Below, piece after piece: positions 1 to 6,980 of a stretch of 11,410 nt of DNA. Source of the DNA: Clostridia bacterium (lineage in GTDB: Bacteria > Bacillota > Clostridia > Christensenellales > Borkfalkiaceae); contig CAAGDF010000073.1 in the NCBI GenBank assembly GCA_900768525.1, positions 1 through 11,410 on the forward strand. Direction: 5' to 3'. The position numbers were made by a program, and so were the translations under genes. The notes under the pieces are model-generated. The model was not told where the DNA came from and searched no databases. It saw nothing but the letters and a program-made list of their open reading frames with translations. Each line of letters starts with the position of its first letter. Position 1 is the stretch's first letter.

Positions 1-20
1 GACGTGTGCTCTTCCGATCT
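1..20. other. Illumina adapter remnant (artefact)
   Basis: The first 20 bases are identical to the 3' end of the Illumina TruSeq read-2 adapter (ending GCTCTTCCGATCT). This is library sequence left on the contig, not genome. The open frame of the following gene enters at about base 23, directly after it, so the true contig begins at about base 21. Confidence 0.95.
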
Positions 21-817
21 AAGGTTGGGATATCGTGCTTGTTTTAAGCATACTCGTCATCGCGTTCATAGGAATAAAAATAGTTTCGTCGATTCTTACA
101 AAAATTTTATACAAAACAAAGGTGGACGGCTCCGCTATCGCTTTCTACGTTGCCGTGCTGAAGGTCGTTTTGTGGATTCTGACCATATTTGCAATCGCAA
201 ACGTGTTGTCTATATCCACCTCGTCTTTGGTGGTTGCGTTATCGAGCGTTGCGCTCGCCATTGCTCTTGCGCTGAAAGATTCGCTTGCAAACCTTGCTAA
301 CGGAATACTTATAATCTATAACAAGTCGTTCAGGCGCGGCGATCATATAGAAGTAGACGGTGTAGAGGGTGTTATCAAAAATATAAAACTTTTCACCACA
401 GAACTTCTTACGTTCGATAATCGTAGGGTAATTTTGCCTAACAGTAAGGTTATAAACGGCACGATAATAAACAATACGGCAATGTCTACAAGGCGTATAA
501 CGTTCGTTTATAACGTTGCGTATGAATCGGACATGCACCTTGTAGAAAAAGTGCTGAAAGAAACGTTTGAAAGCAACGAACTCGTAAACGACAATCCCGC
601 CGTATCCGTATATATGAGCAAGCATGGCGAATCGTCCGTGGAGTTTACGGTTAAATGCTGGGTGGATACCGAAGATTACTGGACGGTTTATAACGCCATA
701 CCGCAAGTAATATTCGATAAATTTGCCGAAAACGGCATTTCTATTCCGTACAATCAGTTGGACGTTACCTTGAAAATGTCGCCCGAGCAGGCGAGAGGTG
801 ATAAAAATGAAAGCTAA
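21..817 (+). CDS. MscS-family mechanosensitive channel, 5'-truncated
   Basis: This is the C-terminal part of a small-conductance mechanosensitive channel of the MscS family, an inner-membrane homoheptamer that releases solutes under hypo-osmotic stress. The frame (G-W-D-I-V-L...) is already open at base 23, so the GTG at 35 is an internal Val and not the start. Two hydrophobic helices precede the pore-lining TM3 region (about bases 205-320), which is Ala/Leu/Ser-rich, contains the 'LANLANG' stretch and ends in 'FRRGD'. The soluble beta domain follows, with a 'VEGVI' turn, a 'LPNSKVINGTIIN' segment typical of the family, and then the alpha/beta C-terminal domain. About 264 residues remain, close to the core MscS length, so perhaps only the first helix and N-terminus are missing. 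Its 3' end overlaps the next gene by 11 bases, which suggests translational coupling. The family call is sure; the exact paralogue (MscS or YnaI-like) is not. Confidence 0.93.
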
Positions 818-1844
818 AATTGCGGCTTTGACTGTTTTTATTGCCTTGATTTCGGCTTTTTTGTACATGAGTTTGCAAGGCATTGTTAGTGTGTTGTCGG
901 TTGCGAGCGTTTATGCCGAAACAAGCGAAACACTAAACGGCGACGATGCAATCGGCGGCAGTGGCGATGACGGCGGTACGGAAGTTGTTCCCGACCTCGA
1001 TGCGTCAAGCCTGACGATAGAAAACGTTACGTTACAATGCGGCTTTGAGGTAGTAAATCAAAGTACGGGGCGATATAACTTTTACGTTTCGTTCATGAAC
1101 GAAAAATATGCCGATTATTATCGGTTGGAGGGCAATTGGATTTTTGACGGAAATATGTTTTCCGAAGGTTCTGAGTTCTCCATGAATACCGATCTCGACC
1201 CCGAAAAAACGCATAAACTGCAACTTAAAGTTTATCTTGTCAAAAATTCTGATAATTCGGTCGTTGCGACGCTCGATATGCCGATAAAATATTATAAAGA
1301 CGGCAAAATTTTGCAAAATTACAACGAACCGAATAATGAACAAGCGGAAGAAAACGGCACGTTAAGGTTGTTTATGCTTCCCGTAATCGCCTTGGTAATG
1401 TTGCTCGTTTATTTGCTGTTTTTTGTAAAAAGCAAGTATGTGGACGGTTTGGAGTATACGATCGACAAACTGAACAAGGTTTGCGATTTAAAGAAAAAAG
1501 CCGATTTTGTTTACAAAAACGAAAAACTACCCGATAGAAAAAGACTTGCAAAAATGCGTTCGTTGTTCCGCAGCATGAAAGCCGAAATGCTGATCGCTTC
1601 GGGTATGTTAAAGTCGTATTCGCTTGAAGCGAATTTAAGCGTAAACACGAAACTTGCAGTCGAAAAAATGAATACGATAGTTGATTTTTTATCGGAAGAA
1701 ACAAGCAGTTTTACTACCGATGAACTTTACGACAAAATTTGTATTCTCAGCGATACGCTTATTGTTTCGGCGATTGCCATATGCAAACAAATTGTCGCCA
1801 CAAACAATAAATATTTAAAAAAGGTGTCCGGCGATCAGTATTGA
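807..1844 (+). CDS. Unknown single-pass membrane protein with extracytoplasmic domain
   Basis: I do not recognise this 345-residue protein. ATG 807 is preferred over the in-frame GTG 798 because an AGAGGTG ribosome site lies 794-800, six bases upstream, and it overlaps the GTG. Residues 5-35 form a hydrophobic signal-peptide-like segment with a possible 'VYA' cleavage site near residue 37. Next comes an acidic Gly/Asp-rich linker (about 45-65) and a beta-rich domain of Ig-like character (about 70-165). One clear transmembrane helix lies at about 188-207. The C-terminal 138 residues are charged, helical and predicted cytoplasmic. The gene overlaps the MscS gene by 11 bases and ends 21 bases before uxaC. 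By position it could be an accessory of the MscS channel, but that is inference from context only. Confidence 0.8.
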   Translation: MKAKIAALTVFIALISAFLYMSLQGIVSVLSVASVYAETSETLNGDDAIGGSGDDGGTEVVPDLDASSLTIENVTLQCGFEVVNQSTGRYNFYVSFMNEKYADYYRLEGNWIFDGNMFSEGSEFSMNTDLDPEKTHKLQLKVYLVKNSDNSVVATLDMPIKYYKDGKILQNYNEPNNEQAEENGTLRLFMLPVIALVMLLVYLLFFVKSKYVDGLEYTIDKLNKVCDLKKKADFVYKNEKLPDRKRLAKMRSLFRSMKAEMLIASGMLKSYSLEANLSVNTKLAVEKMNTIVDFLSEETSSFTTDELYDKICILSDTLIVSAIAICKQIVATNNKYLKKVSGDQY

Positions 1845-1865
1845 CAAACACAAGGAAGTAAAGAA

Positions 1866-3260
1866 ATGAGTTATATAAAGAATAATTTTTTGCTTGAAAG
1901 CAAAACCGCCGAAAGATTATACGAAAATTATGCTAAGAACATGCCGATTTTCGACTATCACTGCCATTTGTCCGAAAAGGAAATTCTCGAAAACAAGCCG
2001 TTTAAGGACATTTATTCCATATGGCTCGGCGGCGATCATTACAAATGGCGTCTTATGCGCAATTACGGCGTAGATGAGGAATATATAACGGGCAGTGCGT
2101 CCAATCACGATAAGTTTTTGGCTTATTGTAAAACGCTCGGCACGGCTTTCGGCAACCCTTTATATCACTGGTCGCAGGTAGAACTGAAAGAGTATTTCGG
2201 TTGCGAACTCGAAATAAACGAGGCTAACGCCGAGGCTATATGGGAGCAGTGCAATCGGTACATTGCCGAAAACGTCGTAACTCCGCAAACGCTTATAGAA
2301 AGTTCGAACGTAAAATGCGTTTTCACTACCAACGAGGTGTTCGACGATCTTTCGACCTTTGAAAGGATTAAAGAAAAGGGGTACAAATTCAAAGTAATTC
2401 CCGCATTCCGCGCCGATAAAGTAATGAATATCGATGCGGAAAAATACAACGATTTTATCGACCTTTTGCAAGCCGAAACGCACAAAATCGGCAGTTTAGC
2501 CGAACTTGAAACCGCGCTTGAACAAAGGCTCAATGCGTTTATAAAAGTCGGAGCGAAAGCGGGCGATATCTCGGTTGAAAAGGTTTATAAGGTTTACGAT
2601 CGCGAGGAAGCTATGGCTGTGTTTGAAAAACGCAGGAACGGCAACTCTGTAACCGATCAGGAAACCTATGTTTTTAAGGGGTATCTGACGTATTTCTTGC
2701 TGAAAATGTATGCAAAATACGGCATTGCAACCGAACTTCACGTCGGTGCGATGAGAAACAACAACAGCGTAATGCTTGCAAAAATCGGTGCCGATACAGG
2801 TTACGACAGCATTTCCGACGAAAACAGCATTAAAAACATGTCGCGTTTAATGGACAAATTAAACAGCGAAAACGCTTTGCCGAAGATGATTATTTTCAAC
2901 CTCAATCAAAAGATGAACGGCGAAATAATGTCTCTTATCGGTTGTTTTCAGTCGTCCGAGGCACGCGGAAAAATTCAGTACGGTCCGGCATGGTGGTTTC
3001 TCGATAACAAACAAGGAATGTGCAAACATCTCGACGACCTGACGGCTACGGGGCATATTGCCGCATTTGTGGGAATGCTTACCGACAGTCGCTCGTTTTT
3101 GTCCTATCCTCGTCATCATTATTTCCGTCGCATACTTTGCAATTATCTTGCGAATTTAATGGAAAAAGGCGAAATGACCGCTGACGAAGAATTTGTAGGC
3201 AAGGTTATATCCGATATTTGCTTTAACAATTCCGTCAATTATTTCGGTCTTGCGCTTTAA
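1866..3260 (+). CDS. uxaC: Glucuronate (uronate) isomerase
   Basis: Uronate isomerase interconverts D-glucuronate and D-fructuronate (and D-galacturonate and D-tagaturonate), the first cytoplasmic step of hexuronate catabolism. The 464 residues match the full E. coli UxaC length (about 470) and align collinearly with it from memory. The amidohydrolase-superfamily metal motif 'HCH' is at residues 32-34 within 'PIFDYHCHL'. Other family blocks are 'GDHYKWR', 'GNPLYHW', 'LHVGAMRNNN', 'WWFLDNKQGM' and the C-terminal 'FVGMLTDSRSFLSYPRH'. ATG 1866 has an AAGGAAG ribosome site about 8 bases upstream. The gene starts 21 bases after the membrane-protein gene and is probably co-transcribed with it. No other hexuronate gene (uxaA, uxaB, uxuA, kdgK) is visible, so the pathway context lies elsewhere. 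Confidence 0.97.
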   Translation: MSYIKNNFLLESKTAERLYENYAKNMPIFDYHCHLSEKEILENKPFKDIYSIWLGGDHYKWRLMRNYGVDEEYITGSASNHDKFLAYCKTLGTAFGNPLYHWSQVELKEYFGCELEINEANAEAIWEQCNRYIAENVVTPQTLIESSNVKCVFTTNEVFDDLSTFERIKEKGYKFKVIPAFRADKVMNIDAEKYNDFIDLLQAETHKIGSLAELETALEQRLNAFIKVGAKAGDISVEKVYKVYDREEAMAVFEKRRNGNSVTDQETYVFKGYLTYFLLKMYAKYGIATELHVGAMRNNNSVMLAKIGADTGYDSISDENSIKNMSRLMDKLNSENALPKMIIFNLNQKMNGEIMSLIGCFQSSEARGKIQYGPAWWFLDNKQGMCKHLDDLTATGHIAAFVGMLTDSRSFLSYPRHHYFRRILCNYLANLMEKGEMTADEEFVGKVISDICFNNSVNYFGLAL

Positions 3261-3264
3261 TAAA

Positions 3265-3290
3265 ACTGCCCGCTGCTGTGTTCGGGCGGT
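3265..3290 (+). other. GC-rich hairpin directly after uxaC
   Basis: An 8-bp stem (3265-3272 with 3283-3290, one G-U pair) carries a 10-base loop and starts five bases after the uxaC stop codon. No U-tract follows, so it is not an intrinsic terminator by itself. It may protect the 3' end of the mRNA upstream of the terminator at 3316. Confidence 0.5.
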
Positions 3291-3315
3291 AATAGGCTGT
3301 ATATAAGAGTTTTGC

Positions 3316-3346
3316 AAAAGAGTGTTCGTTTCGGGCACTCTTTTTT
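3316..3346 (+). terminator. Intrinsic terminator after uxaC
   Basis: A 9-bp perfect stem (AAAAGAGTG at 3316-3324 with CACTCTTTT at 3336-3344) can be extended inward by two G-U and two G-C pairs. It runs into a six-T tract (3341-3346). This closes the uxaC transcription unit before the SOS promoter of the next gene. Confidence 0.8.
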
Positions 3347-3418
3347 ATATAGGCATTCGTTTTTTTAGGTTTTGCGCATTTAAAACCGATTTTTTCTTAT
3401 AAATTGCGCATACTATTA

Positions 3419-3447
3419 TTGACGAACATATGTTTGCGTGGTAAAAT
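3419..3447 (+). promoter_or_regulatory. Sigma-A promoter of the polymerase-yolD unit
   Basis: A -35 TTGACG (3419-3424), a 17-base spacer and a -10 TAAAAT (3442-3447) form a good vegetative promoter. The predicted transcription start is near 3454. This rules out translation starts upstream such as TTG 3404 and supports GTG 3470. Confidence 0.8.
3423..3436. promoter_or_regulatory. LexA (SOS) box, Gram-positive type
   Basis: CGAACATATGTTTG matches every position of the Bacillus LexA/DinR consensus CGAACRNRYGTTYG. It lies between the -35 and -10 elements and overlaps the last two bases of the -35, so bound LexA would block RNA polymerase. DNA damage should relieve this and induce the polymerase gene. 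Confidence 0.9.
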
Positions 3448-3469
3448 GCATTGCGTGAGGTGTTTTGCG

Positions 3470-4819
3470 GTGGATAAAGACAGGGCGTACCCCGATATCG
3501 CGGTAAATTCGGAGCAAAAATCCGATTTAAAACAAAATACAAATTCCGAAGAGCGGACGTATATTTGCATAGACCTGAAATCTTTTTATGCGTCGGTCGA
3601 GGCGGTTGAGCGCGGCATGGATCCTATGACCGAAAATCTTGTAGTTGCCGATCCGTCGCGCGGGCGGGGTGCGATTTGTCTTGCCATTACGCCTGCAATG
3701 AAGAAACTCGGCGTAAGAAATCGTTGTCGATTGTTTGAAATTCCGAAAGGAATAAACTACGTTACCGCCTTGCCGCATATGAAAAAATACATGCGTTATT
3801 CGGCAAAGATATATGCCGTGTATCTGCGCTTTGTTTCCGCCGACGATATTCACGTTTATTCGATTGACGAATGTTTTATCGACGCGACCGACTATTTGAA
3901 AATTTACGGCGTAGACGGGCGAGATTTTGCAAAATCGCTTAAGAATGCCGTTTTTGCCGAAACGGGCATAACCGCGACTTGCGGCATAGGAACTAATTTG
4001 TTTTTGGCAAAAGTCGCGCTTGATATAGACGCAAAGCACGCCGCCGACGGAATAGGGTATTTAGACCGCGTGCAATATCGCCGTAAGATATGGCGGCATC
4101 GCCCGATTACGGACGTATGGAACGTCGGTCGCGGGATTGCGAAAAGGCTTGAAAAATATGGAATATTCGATATGCGCGGCGTTGCGGGGTGTGATGAAGA
4201 TTTGTTATACAAAGAGTTCGGCGTGAACGCAGAGTTCTTAATCGATCATTCGCACGGAGAAGAACCATGTACTATTGCCGATATTCACAAATATAAATCT
4301 AAAAGTCGGTCTATATCCAACGGACAAGTTTTGTTTTCCGATTATTCTTACGAACAGGCGTACACCGTCGTCAAGGAAATGGCTGATTTCATAACGCAGG
4401 AACTTGCCGAAAAGCACCTTGTGACCGATGACATATTTTTGATGATCGGTTATTCAAAAGACACAAATAAACCTACGGGAGGTATGAAAAAACTCTCGGG
4501 CGGGTATACTCGATCGTATAACGTGCTGAAAGACGCATTTTTGAGTATTTACGAAAGCACTACCGTGAAAAGTTTGCCGATACGCCGCATAACGGTGGGA
4601 GCGAACAGGCTGCTGTCCGACGATTTTGCCGAGTACGATTTATTTACCGACAAGGCAAAGATAGATAAAGAGTGCGACGCGCTCGACGCGGTAATGGAGG
4701 TAAAGCAAAAATACGGCAAAAACGCGGTTTTTCGCGCAATCGATTTAAAACCGGAAGCGACTACGCGCGTTCGCAATAAACTTATAGGAGGGCATAACGG
4801 CGGTGAAGAAGGTGAGTAG
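3470..4819 (+). CDS. Y-family DNA polymerase, UmuC/UvrX-like
   Basis: This is a translesion DNA polymerase of the UmuC/UvrX (YqjW) branch common in Firmicutes, which copies past damaged bases during the SOS response. I choose GTG 3470 (449 aa) because the promoter -10 ends at 3447 and a GTGAGGTG ribosome site lies 3455-3462. The TTG at 3404 is upstream of the promoter. After a polar tail of about 28 residues comes the palm motif 'CIDLKSFYASVE' with catalytic Asp35 and tyrosine steric gate Tyr40. 'YSIDECFIDAT' supplies Asp133 and Glu134, the other metal-binding acids. Thumb and little-finger domains follow, including 'GIGTNLFLAKVALD' and a 'NGQVLFSDYSYEQA' block typical of UvrX/YqjW. The catalytic residues are intact. 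The 3' end overlaps the YolD-like gene by 17 bases. The odd feature is the long N-terminal tail, so a later start cannot be excluded. Confidence 0.92.
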   Translation: MDKDRAYPDIAVNSEQKSDLKQNTNSEERTYICIDLKSFYASVEAVERGMDPMTENLVVADPSRGRGAICLAITPAMKKLGVRNRCRLFEIPKGINYVTALPHMKKYMRYSAKIYAVYLRFVSADDIHVYSIDECFIDATDYLKIYGVDGRDFAKSLKNAVFAETGITATCGIGTNLFLAKVALDIDAKHAADGIGYLDRVQYRRKIWRHRPITDVWNVGRGIAKRLEKYGIFDMRGVAGCDEDLLYKEFGVNAEFLIDHSHGEEPCTIADIHKYKSKSRSISNGQVLFSDYSYEQAYTVVKEMADFITQELAEKHLVTDDIFLMIGYSKDTNKPTGGMKKLSGGYTRSYNVLKDAFLSIYESTTVKSLPIRRITVGANRLLSDDFAEYDLFTDKAKIDKECDALDAVMEVKQKYGKNAVFRAIDLKPEATTRVRNKLIGGHNGGEEGE

Positions 4820-5123
4820 AGAGGAGCGGGCAAGGCAGTTTATGCCGTTTGCCGCCTTACGCGGGTTTGACGAAATGCTTAAGGAAGAACTTGCCGTCAA
4901 AGAGGAAAAACGCGAACTCGGCGAGGACGATTCCGAGCGTATTTCGCACACGCTTGCAAAAATCGAAAAAAACGATTTTGTCCGCGTTACGTTTTACGAC
5001 AAAACGCGCTATCGCAAAGAGTGCGGTACTGTAACCGAAATCAACTGTTCGGCGGGCTATTTCAAGGTCGGCATAGTCAAAGTCTTTTTTGACGATATTT
5101 CGGAAATAGAACGGCTCGGCTGA
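4803..5123 (+). CDS. YolD-like protein, partner of the Y-family polymerase
   Basis: This 106-residue soluble protein begins with a basic segment and the 'RARQFMPFAALRGFDEML' block (residues 9-26) that I associate with clostridial YolD-like proteins. A charged helix and a C-terminal beta-rich part follow ('DFVRVTFYD', then 'GYFKVGIVKVFFDDISEIE'). YolD family members are habitually encoded beside UvrX/YqjW-type polymerases and are thought to act with them in SOS mutagenesis, though their biochemical role is poorly defined. GTG 4803 is supported by AGGAGGG at 4786-4792, ten bases upstream and inside the polymerase gene. The 17-base overlap implies translational coupling. No separate promoter is visible, so the LexA box at 3423 should control it too. 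No convincing terminator was seen after the stop codon; only a T-run at 5130-5137 lies there. Confidence 0.82.
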   Translation: MKKVSREERARQFMPFAALRGFDEMLKEELAVKEEKRELGEDDSERISHTLAKIEKNDFVRVTFYDKTRYRKECGTVTEINCSAGYFKVGIVKVFFDDISEIERLG

Positions 5124-5238
5124 TTATTGTTTTTTTTGCGGGCGCGGTTGTTTTAGCTGAACAAAACAGGGCGTGCAAAATCGTAAAACCGAAAAACGAG
5201 CATAGAACAACAAAAAATCATAAGCAAATGCAAAACGT

Positions 5239-5267
5239 TTGACTTTTTTTCATACCGGTGATAAACT
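5239..5267 (+). promoter_or_regulatory. Sigma-A promoter of pgk
   Basis: A -35 TTGACT (5239-5244), a 17-base spacer starting with a T-run, and a -10 TAAACT (5262-5267) form the promoter. The leader is about 25 bases and contains AAGGAG at 5284-5289, ten bases before ATG 5300. The 115 bases between the yolD-like stop and this promoter hold nothing else I can identify. Confidence 0.75.
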
Positions 5268-5299
5268 TTCAGTGAAAAACAACAAGGAGTGTTTCTAAT

Positions 5300-6517
5300 A
5301 TGAGTATGCTTAACAAAATGTCGGTAACCGACGTAGACGTTGCCGGCAAGAGATGTCTTGTAAGAGTTGACTTTAACGTCCCTATGAAAGACGGCAAGAT
5401 CACCGATGAAAACAGAATCAACGGCGCTCTTCCCACAATCAAATACCTCATCGATCATAAGGCGAAAGTTATTCTTTGCTCGCATATGGGTAAACCTAAG
5501 GGGCAGGTCGTTGCTAAATACAGCCTTAAACCGGTAGCCGAAAGACTTTCCGAAATTCTCGGTAAAAAAGTTACTTTTGCAACCGACGTAATCGGACCTT
5601 CCGCCGACGAAGCCGTTGCCAACGTTAAAGACGGTGAAGTCGTATTGCTCGAAAACACGCGTTTCGAAGCAGGCGAAGAAGCACGCGATCCCGAATTCTG
5701 CAAGAAACTCGCAAGCTACTGCGATATATTCGTAAACGACGCTTTCGGTACCGCTCACCGTTCGCACGGTTCTACCGCAGCTATCGTTGAACAGGGTTAT
5801 GTAAAGACCGCCGTTTGCGGTTTCCTCATTCAGAAAGAACTGACCATTATGGGCGGTGCTCTCGAACATCCCGAAAGACCGTTCGTTGCCGTTCTCGGCG
5901 GAGCTAAGGTCGCAGATAAACTGAAAGTTATTTCCAACCTGCTCGACAAGTGCGACACTTTGGTTATCGGCGGCGGAATGGCTTATACTTTCCTTAAGGG
6001 CGAAGGCTATGAAGTAGGTACTTCTTTGGTTGACGATTCTCAGATCGGCTACTGCAAAGAAATGCTCGAAAAGGCAAAGAAGCTCGGCAAAAAGGTTTAT
6101 TTGCCCGTCGACGTAGTTACCTCCAAGACTTTCCCCGATCCTATCGACGCACCTATCGAAACGTCTATGCACGATATCTCCGATATTCCTGCCGACGAAG
6201 AAGGACTTGATATCGGCGAAAAGACCAGAGCGCTTTATGCCGAAGTGGTTAAGAGTGCAAAGACCGTTGTCTGGAACGGACCTATGGGCGTATTTGAAAA
6301 CCCCATTCTTGCGGCAGGTACAAATGCCGTTGCCAAAGCTCTTGCCGAAGCTAAGGGTGCAACCACGATCATCGGCGGAGGCGACAGTGCCGCAGCCGTT
6401 GCTCAGCTCGGTTATGCCGATAAGATGACGCATATTTCCACGGGTGGCGGCGCATCGCTCGAACTGCTCGAGGGTAAAGAACTTCCCGGAATTGCTTGTC
6501 TTAACGAAAAAGAATAA
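5300..6517 (+). CDS. pgk: Phosphoglycerate kinase
   Basis: Phosphoglycerate kinase transfers phosphate from 1,3-bisphosphoglycerate to ADP, the first ATP-forming step of glycolysis, in the cytosol. At 405 residues it is full length for bacterial Pgk (about 390-410). The N-domain shows 'RVDFNVP' (22-28), 'DENRI' with Arg39, and 'SHMGKPKG' (61-68) for the phosphoglycerate site, then 'LENTRF' and 'VNDAFGTAHRSH'. The C-domain shows 'AVLGGAKVADK', 'VWNGPMGVFE', 'GGGDSAAA' (359-366) and 'STGGGAS' (380-386) for nucleotide binding. It stands alone with its own promoter and terminator, not in the usual gapA-pgk-tpiA cluster of Firmicutes. Codon choice (many GCC, AAG, CTC, GAA) looks more biased than in neighbouring genes, as expected for high expression. 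Confidence 0.99.
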   Translation: MSMLNKMSVTDVDVAGKRCLVRVDFNVPMKDGKITDENRINGALPTIKYLIDHKAKVILCSHMGKPKGQVVAKYSLKPVAERLSEILGKKVTFATDVIGPSADEAVANVKDGEVVLLENTRFEAGEEARDPEFCKKLASYCDIFVNDAFGTAHRSHGSTAAIVEQGYVKTAVCGFLIQKELTIMGGALEHPERPFVAVLGGAKVADKLKVISNLLDKCDTLVIGGGMAYTFLKGEGYEVGTSLVDDSQIGYCKEMLEKAKKLGKKVYLPVDVVTSKTFPDPIDAPIETSMHDISDIPADEEGLDIGEKTRALYAEVVKSAKTVVWNGPMGVFENPILAAGTNAVAKALAEAKGATTIIGGGDSAAAVAQLGYADKMTHISTGGGASLELLEGKELPGIACLNEKE

Positions 6518-6532
6518 TTGAAAAAATTCTGA

Positions 6533-6573
6533 TAAAAAAACAGTTGCTCTTATGCAGGGCAACTGCTTTTTTT
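6533..6573. terminator. Bidirectional terminator between pgk and the small minus-strand gene
   Basis: A stem of 10 bp (CAGTTGCTCT at 6541-6550 with 6556-6565, one G-U pair) is flanked by an A-run (6534-6540) and a seven-T tract (6567-6573). It therefore works as an intrinsic terminator for pgk on the plus strand and, read in reverse, for the convergent small gene on the minus strand. Confidence 0.9.
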
Positions 6574-6608
6574 ATGCGTTCAAAGCAAATGATAAGTCTT
6601 GAACGCAT
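6574..6608. repeat. 10-bp perfect inverted repeat
   Basis: ATGCGTTCAA (6574-6583) and TTGAACGCAT (6599-6608) are exact reverse complements with a 15-base loop, immediately beside the bidirectional terminator. No U-tract follows on either strand. It would fold in the 3' untranslated region of the minus-strand small gene. Its function is unknown. Confidence 0.7.
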
Positions 6609-6643
6609 CCGTCGCGGAGCGTGCTTTTTTGCACGGCTTACGC

Positions 6644-6817
6644 TCAGTTTTCTTCGTTTTCGGTCTGTTTCTTTTCTCTTTTGTCAAGTTTGTTAAGGGC
6701 GTCGAGAATTTGCTGCTGTCCGTCCTTAATGGTTTTCCTGACCTTAAACGAATTGGCGGCAACTATTGCGCCGCCCAACATCCCCGCGAGGATTCCCATA
6801 CAAAAATCTTTTTCCAT
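6644..6817 (-). CDS. Small membrane-anchored protein, 57 aa, unknown
   Basis: An ATG at 6817 (complement) follows a near-perfect AAGGAGGA ribosome site (complement of 6821-6828) by three to four bases, and the frame runs 57 codons to a TGA at 6644-6646. I do not recognise the protein. Residues 6-24 form one hydrophobic Gly/Ala-rich helix ('CMGILAGMLGGAIVAA'), reminiscent of short membrane anchors. The remaining 33 residues are highly charged (K, E, D, Q) and probably form a cytoplasmic amphipathic or coiled helix. The gene converges on pgk and shares its terminator. It lies about 160 bases downstream of the yfbR stop, beyond a putative terminator, so it may have its own promoter; only weak candidates are visible. 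The ribosome site and the membrane/charged layout are the reasons for calling it real. Confidence 0.75.
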   Translation of the reverse strand: MEKDFCMGILAGMLGGAIVAANSFKVRKTIKDGQQQILDALNKLDKREKKQTENEEN

Positions 6818-6889
6818 AGTTCCTCCTTGCGTTTCGCCGCACCTTTTTTACGCGGCTAAAATTATTGTGAACGGTTTTACGCATTTTAT

Positions 6890-6931
6890 GTAAAAGAAAA
6901 AGATTTTCTTTCGATGGGTAAGAAAATCTTT
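6890..6931 (-). terminator. Putative terminator of the minus-strand operon
   Basis: A 12-bp perfect stem (AAAGATTTTCTT at 6899-6910 with AAGAAAATCTTT at 6920-6931) has a 9-base loop. Read on the minus strand it runs into a U-rich tail (the stem's last three T then TTCTTTT). It starts about 50 bases after the yfbR stop. The stem is AT-rich, so its efficiency is uncertain. Confidence 0.65.
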
Positions 6932-6980
6932 AAACGTATCATTATTAAAATCTGGCTTGTGCTGATGCTCGTAAAAGGCG

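Noticed and set aside
239..883. 214-codon minus-strand frame across the MscS gene
   Set aside because: It is a shadow of a clear MscS coding frame; composition is rich in Tyr, Phe and Arg, and there is no family motif.
1841..1876. TTGACA at 1841-1846 as a promoter for uxaC
   Set aside because: The nearest -10-like sequence is about 24 bases away and lies past the uxaC start codon, so spacing and position do not fit.
3527..4039. 170-codon minus-strand frame inside the polymerase gene
   Set aside because: It is antisense to conserved polymerase motifs, has no ribosome site and no recognisable protein features.
5105..5137. Terminator after the yolD-like gene
   Set aside because: An eight-T run follows the stop codon, but I could not find a stable stem before it.
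5153..6562. 469-codon open frame on the minus strand across pgk
   Set aside because: It lies almost entirely antisense to the unmistakable pgk gene, shows no family motifs and has Cys/Phe-rich composition typical of a shadow frame from biased codon use.
6832..6898. Promoter for the minus-strand small protein
   Set aside because: TTTACA and TTCACA elements are present, but the spacing to any -10-like hexamer is 15 or 19 bases with poor matches, so I list none.
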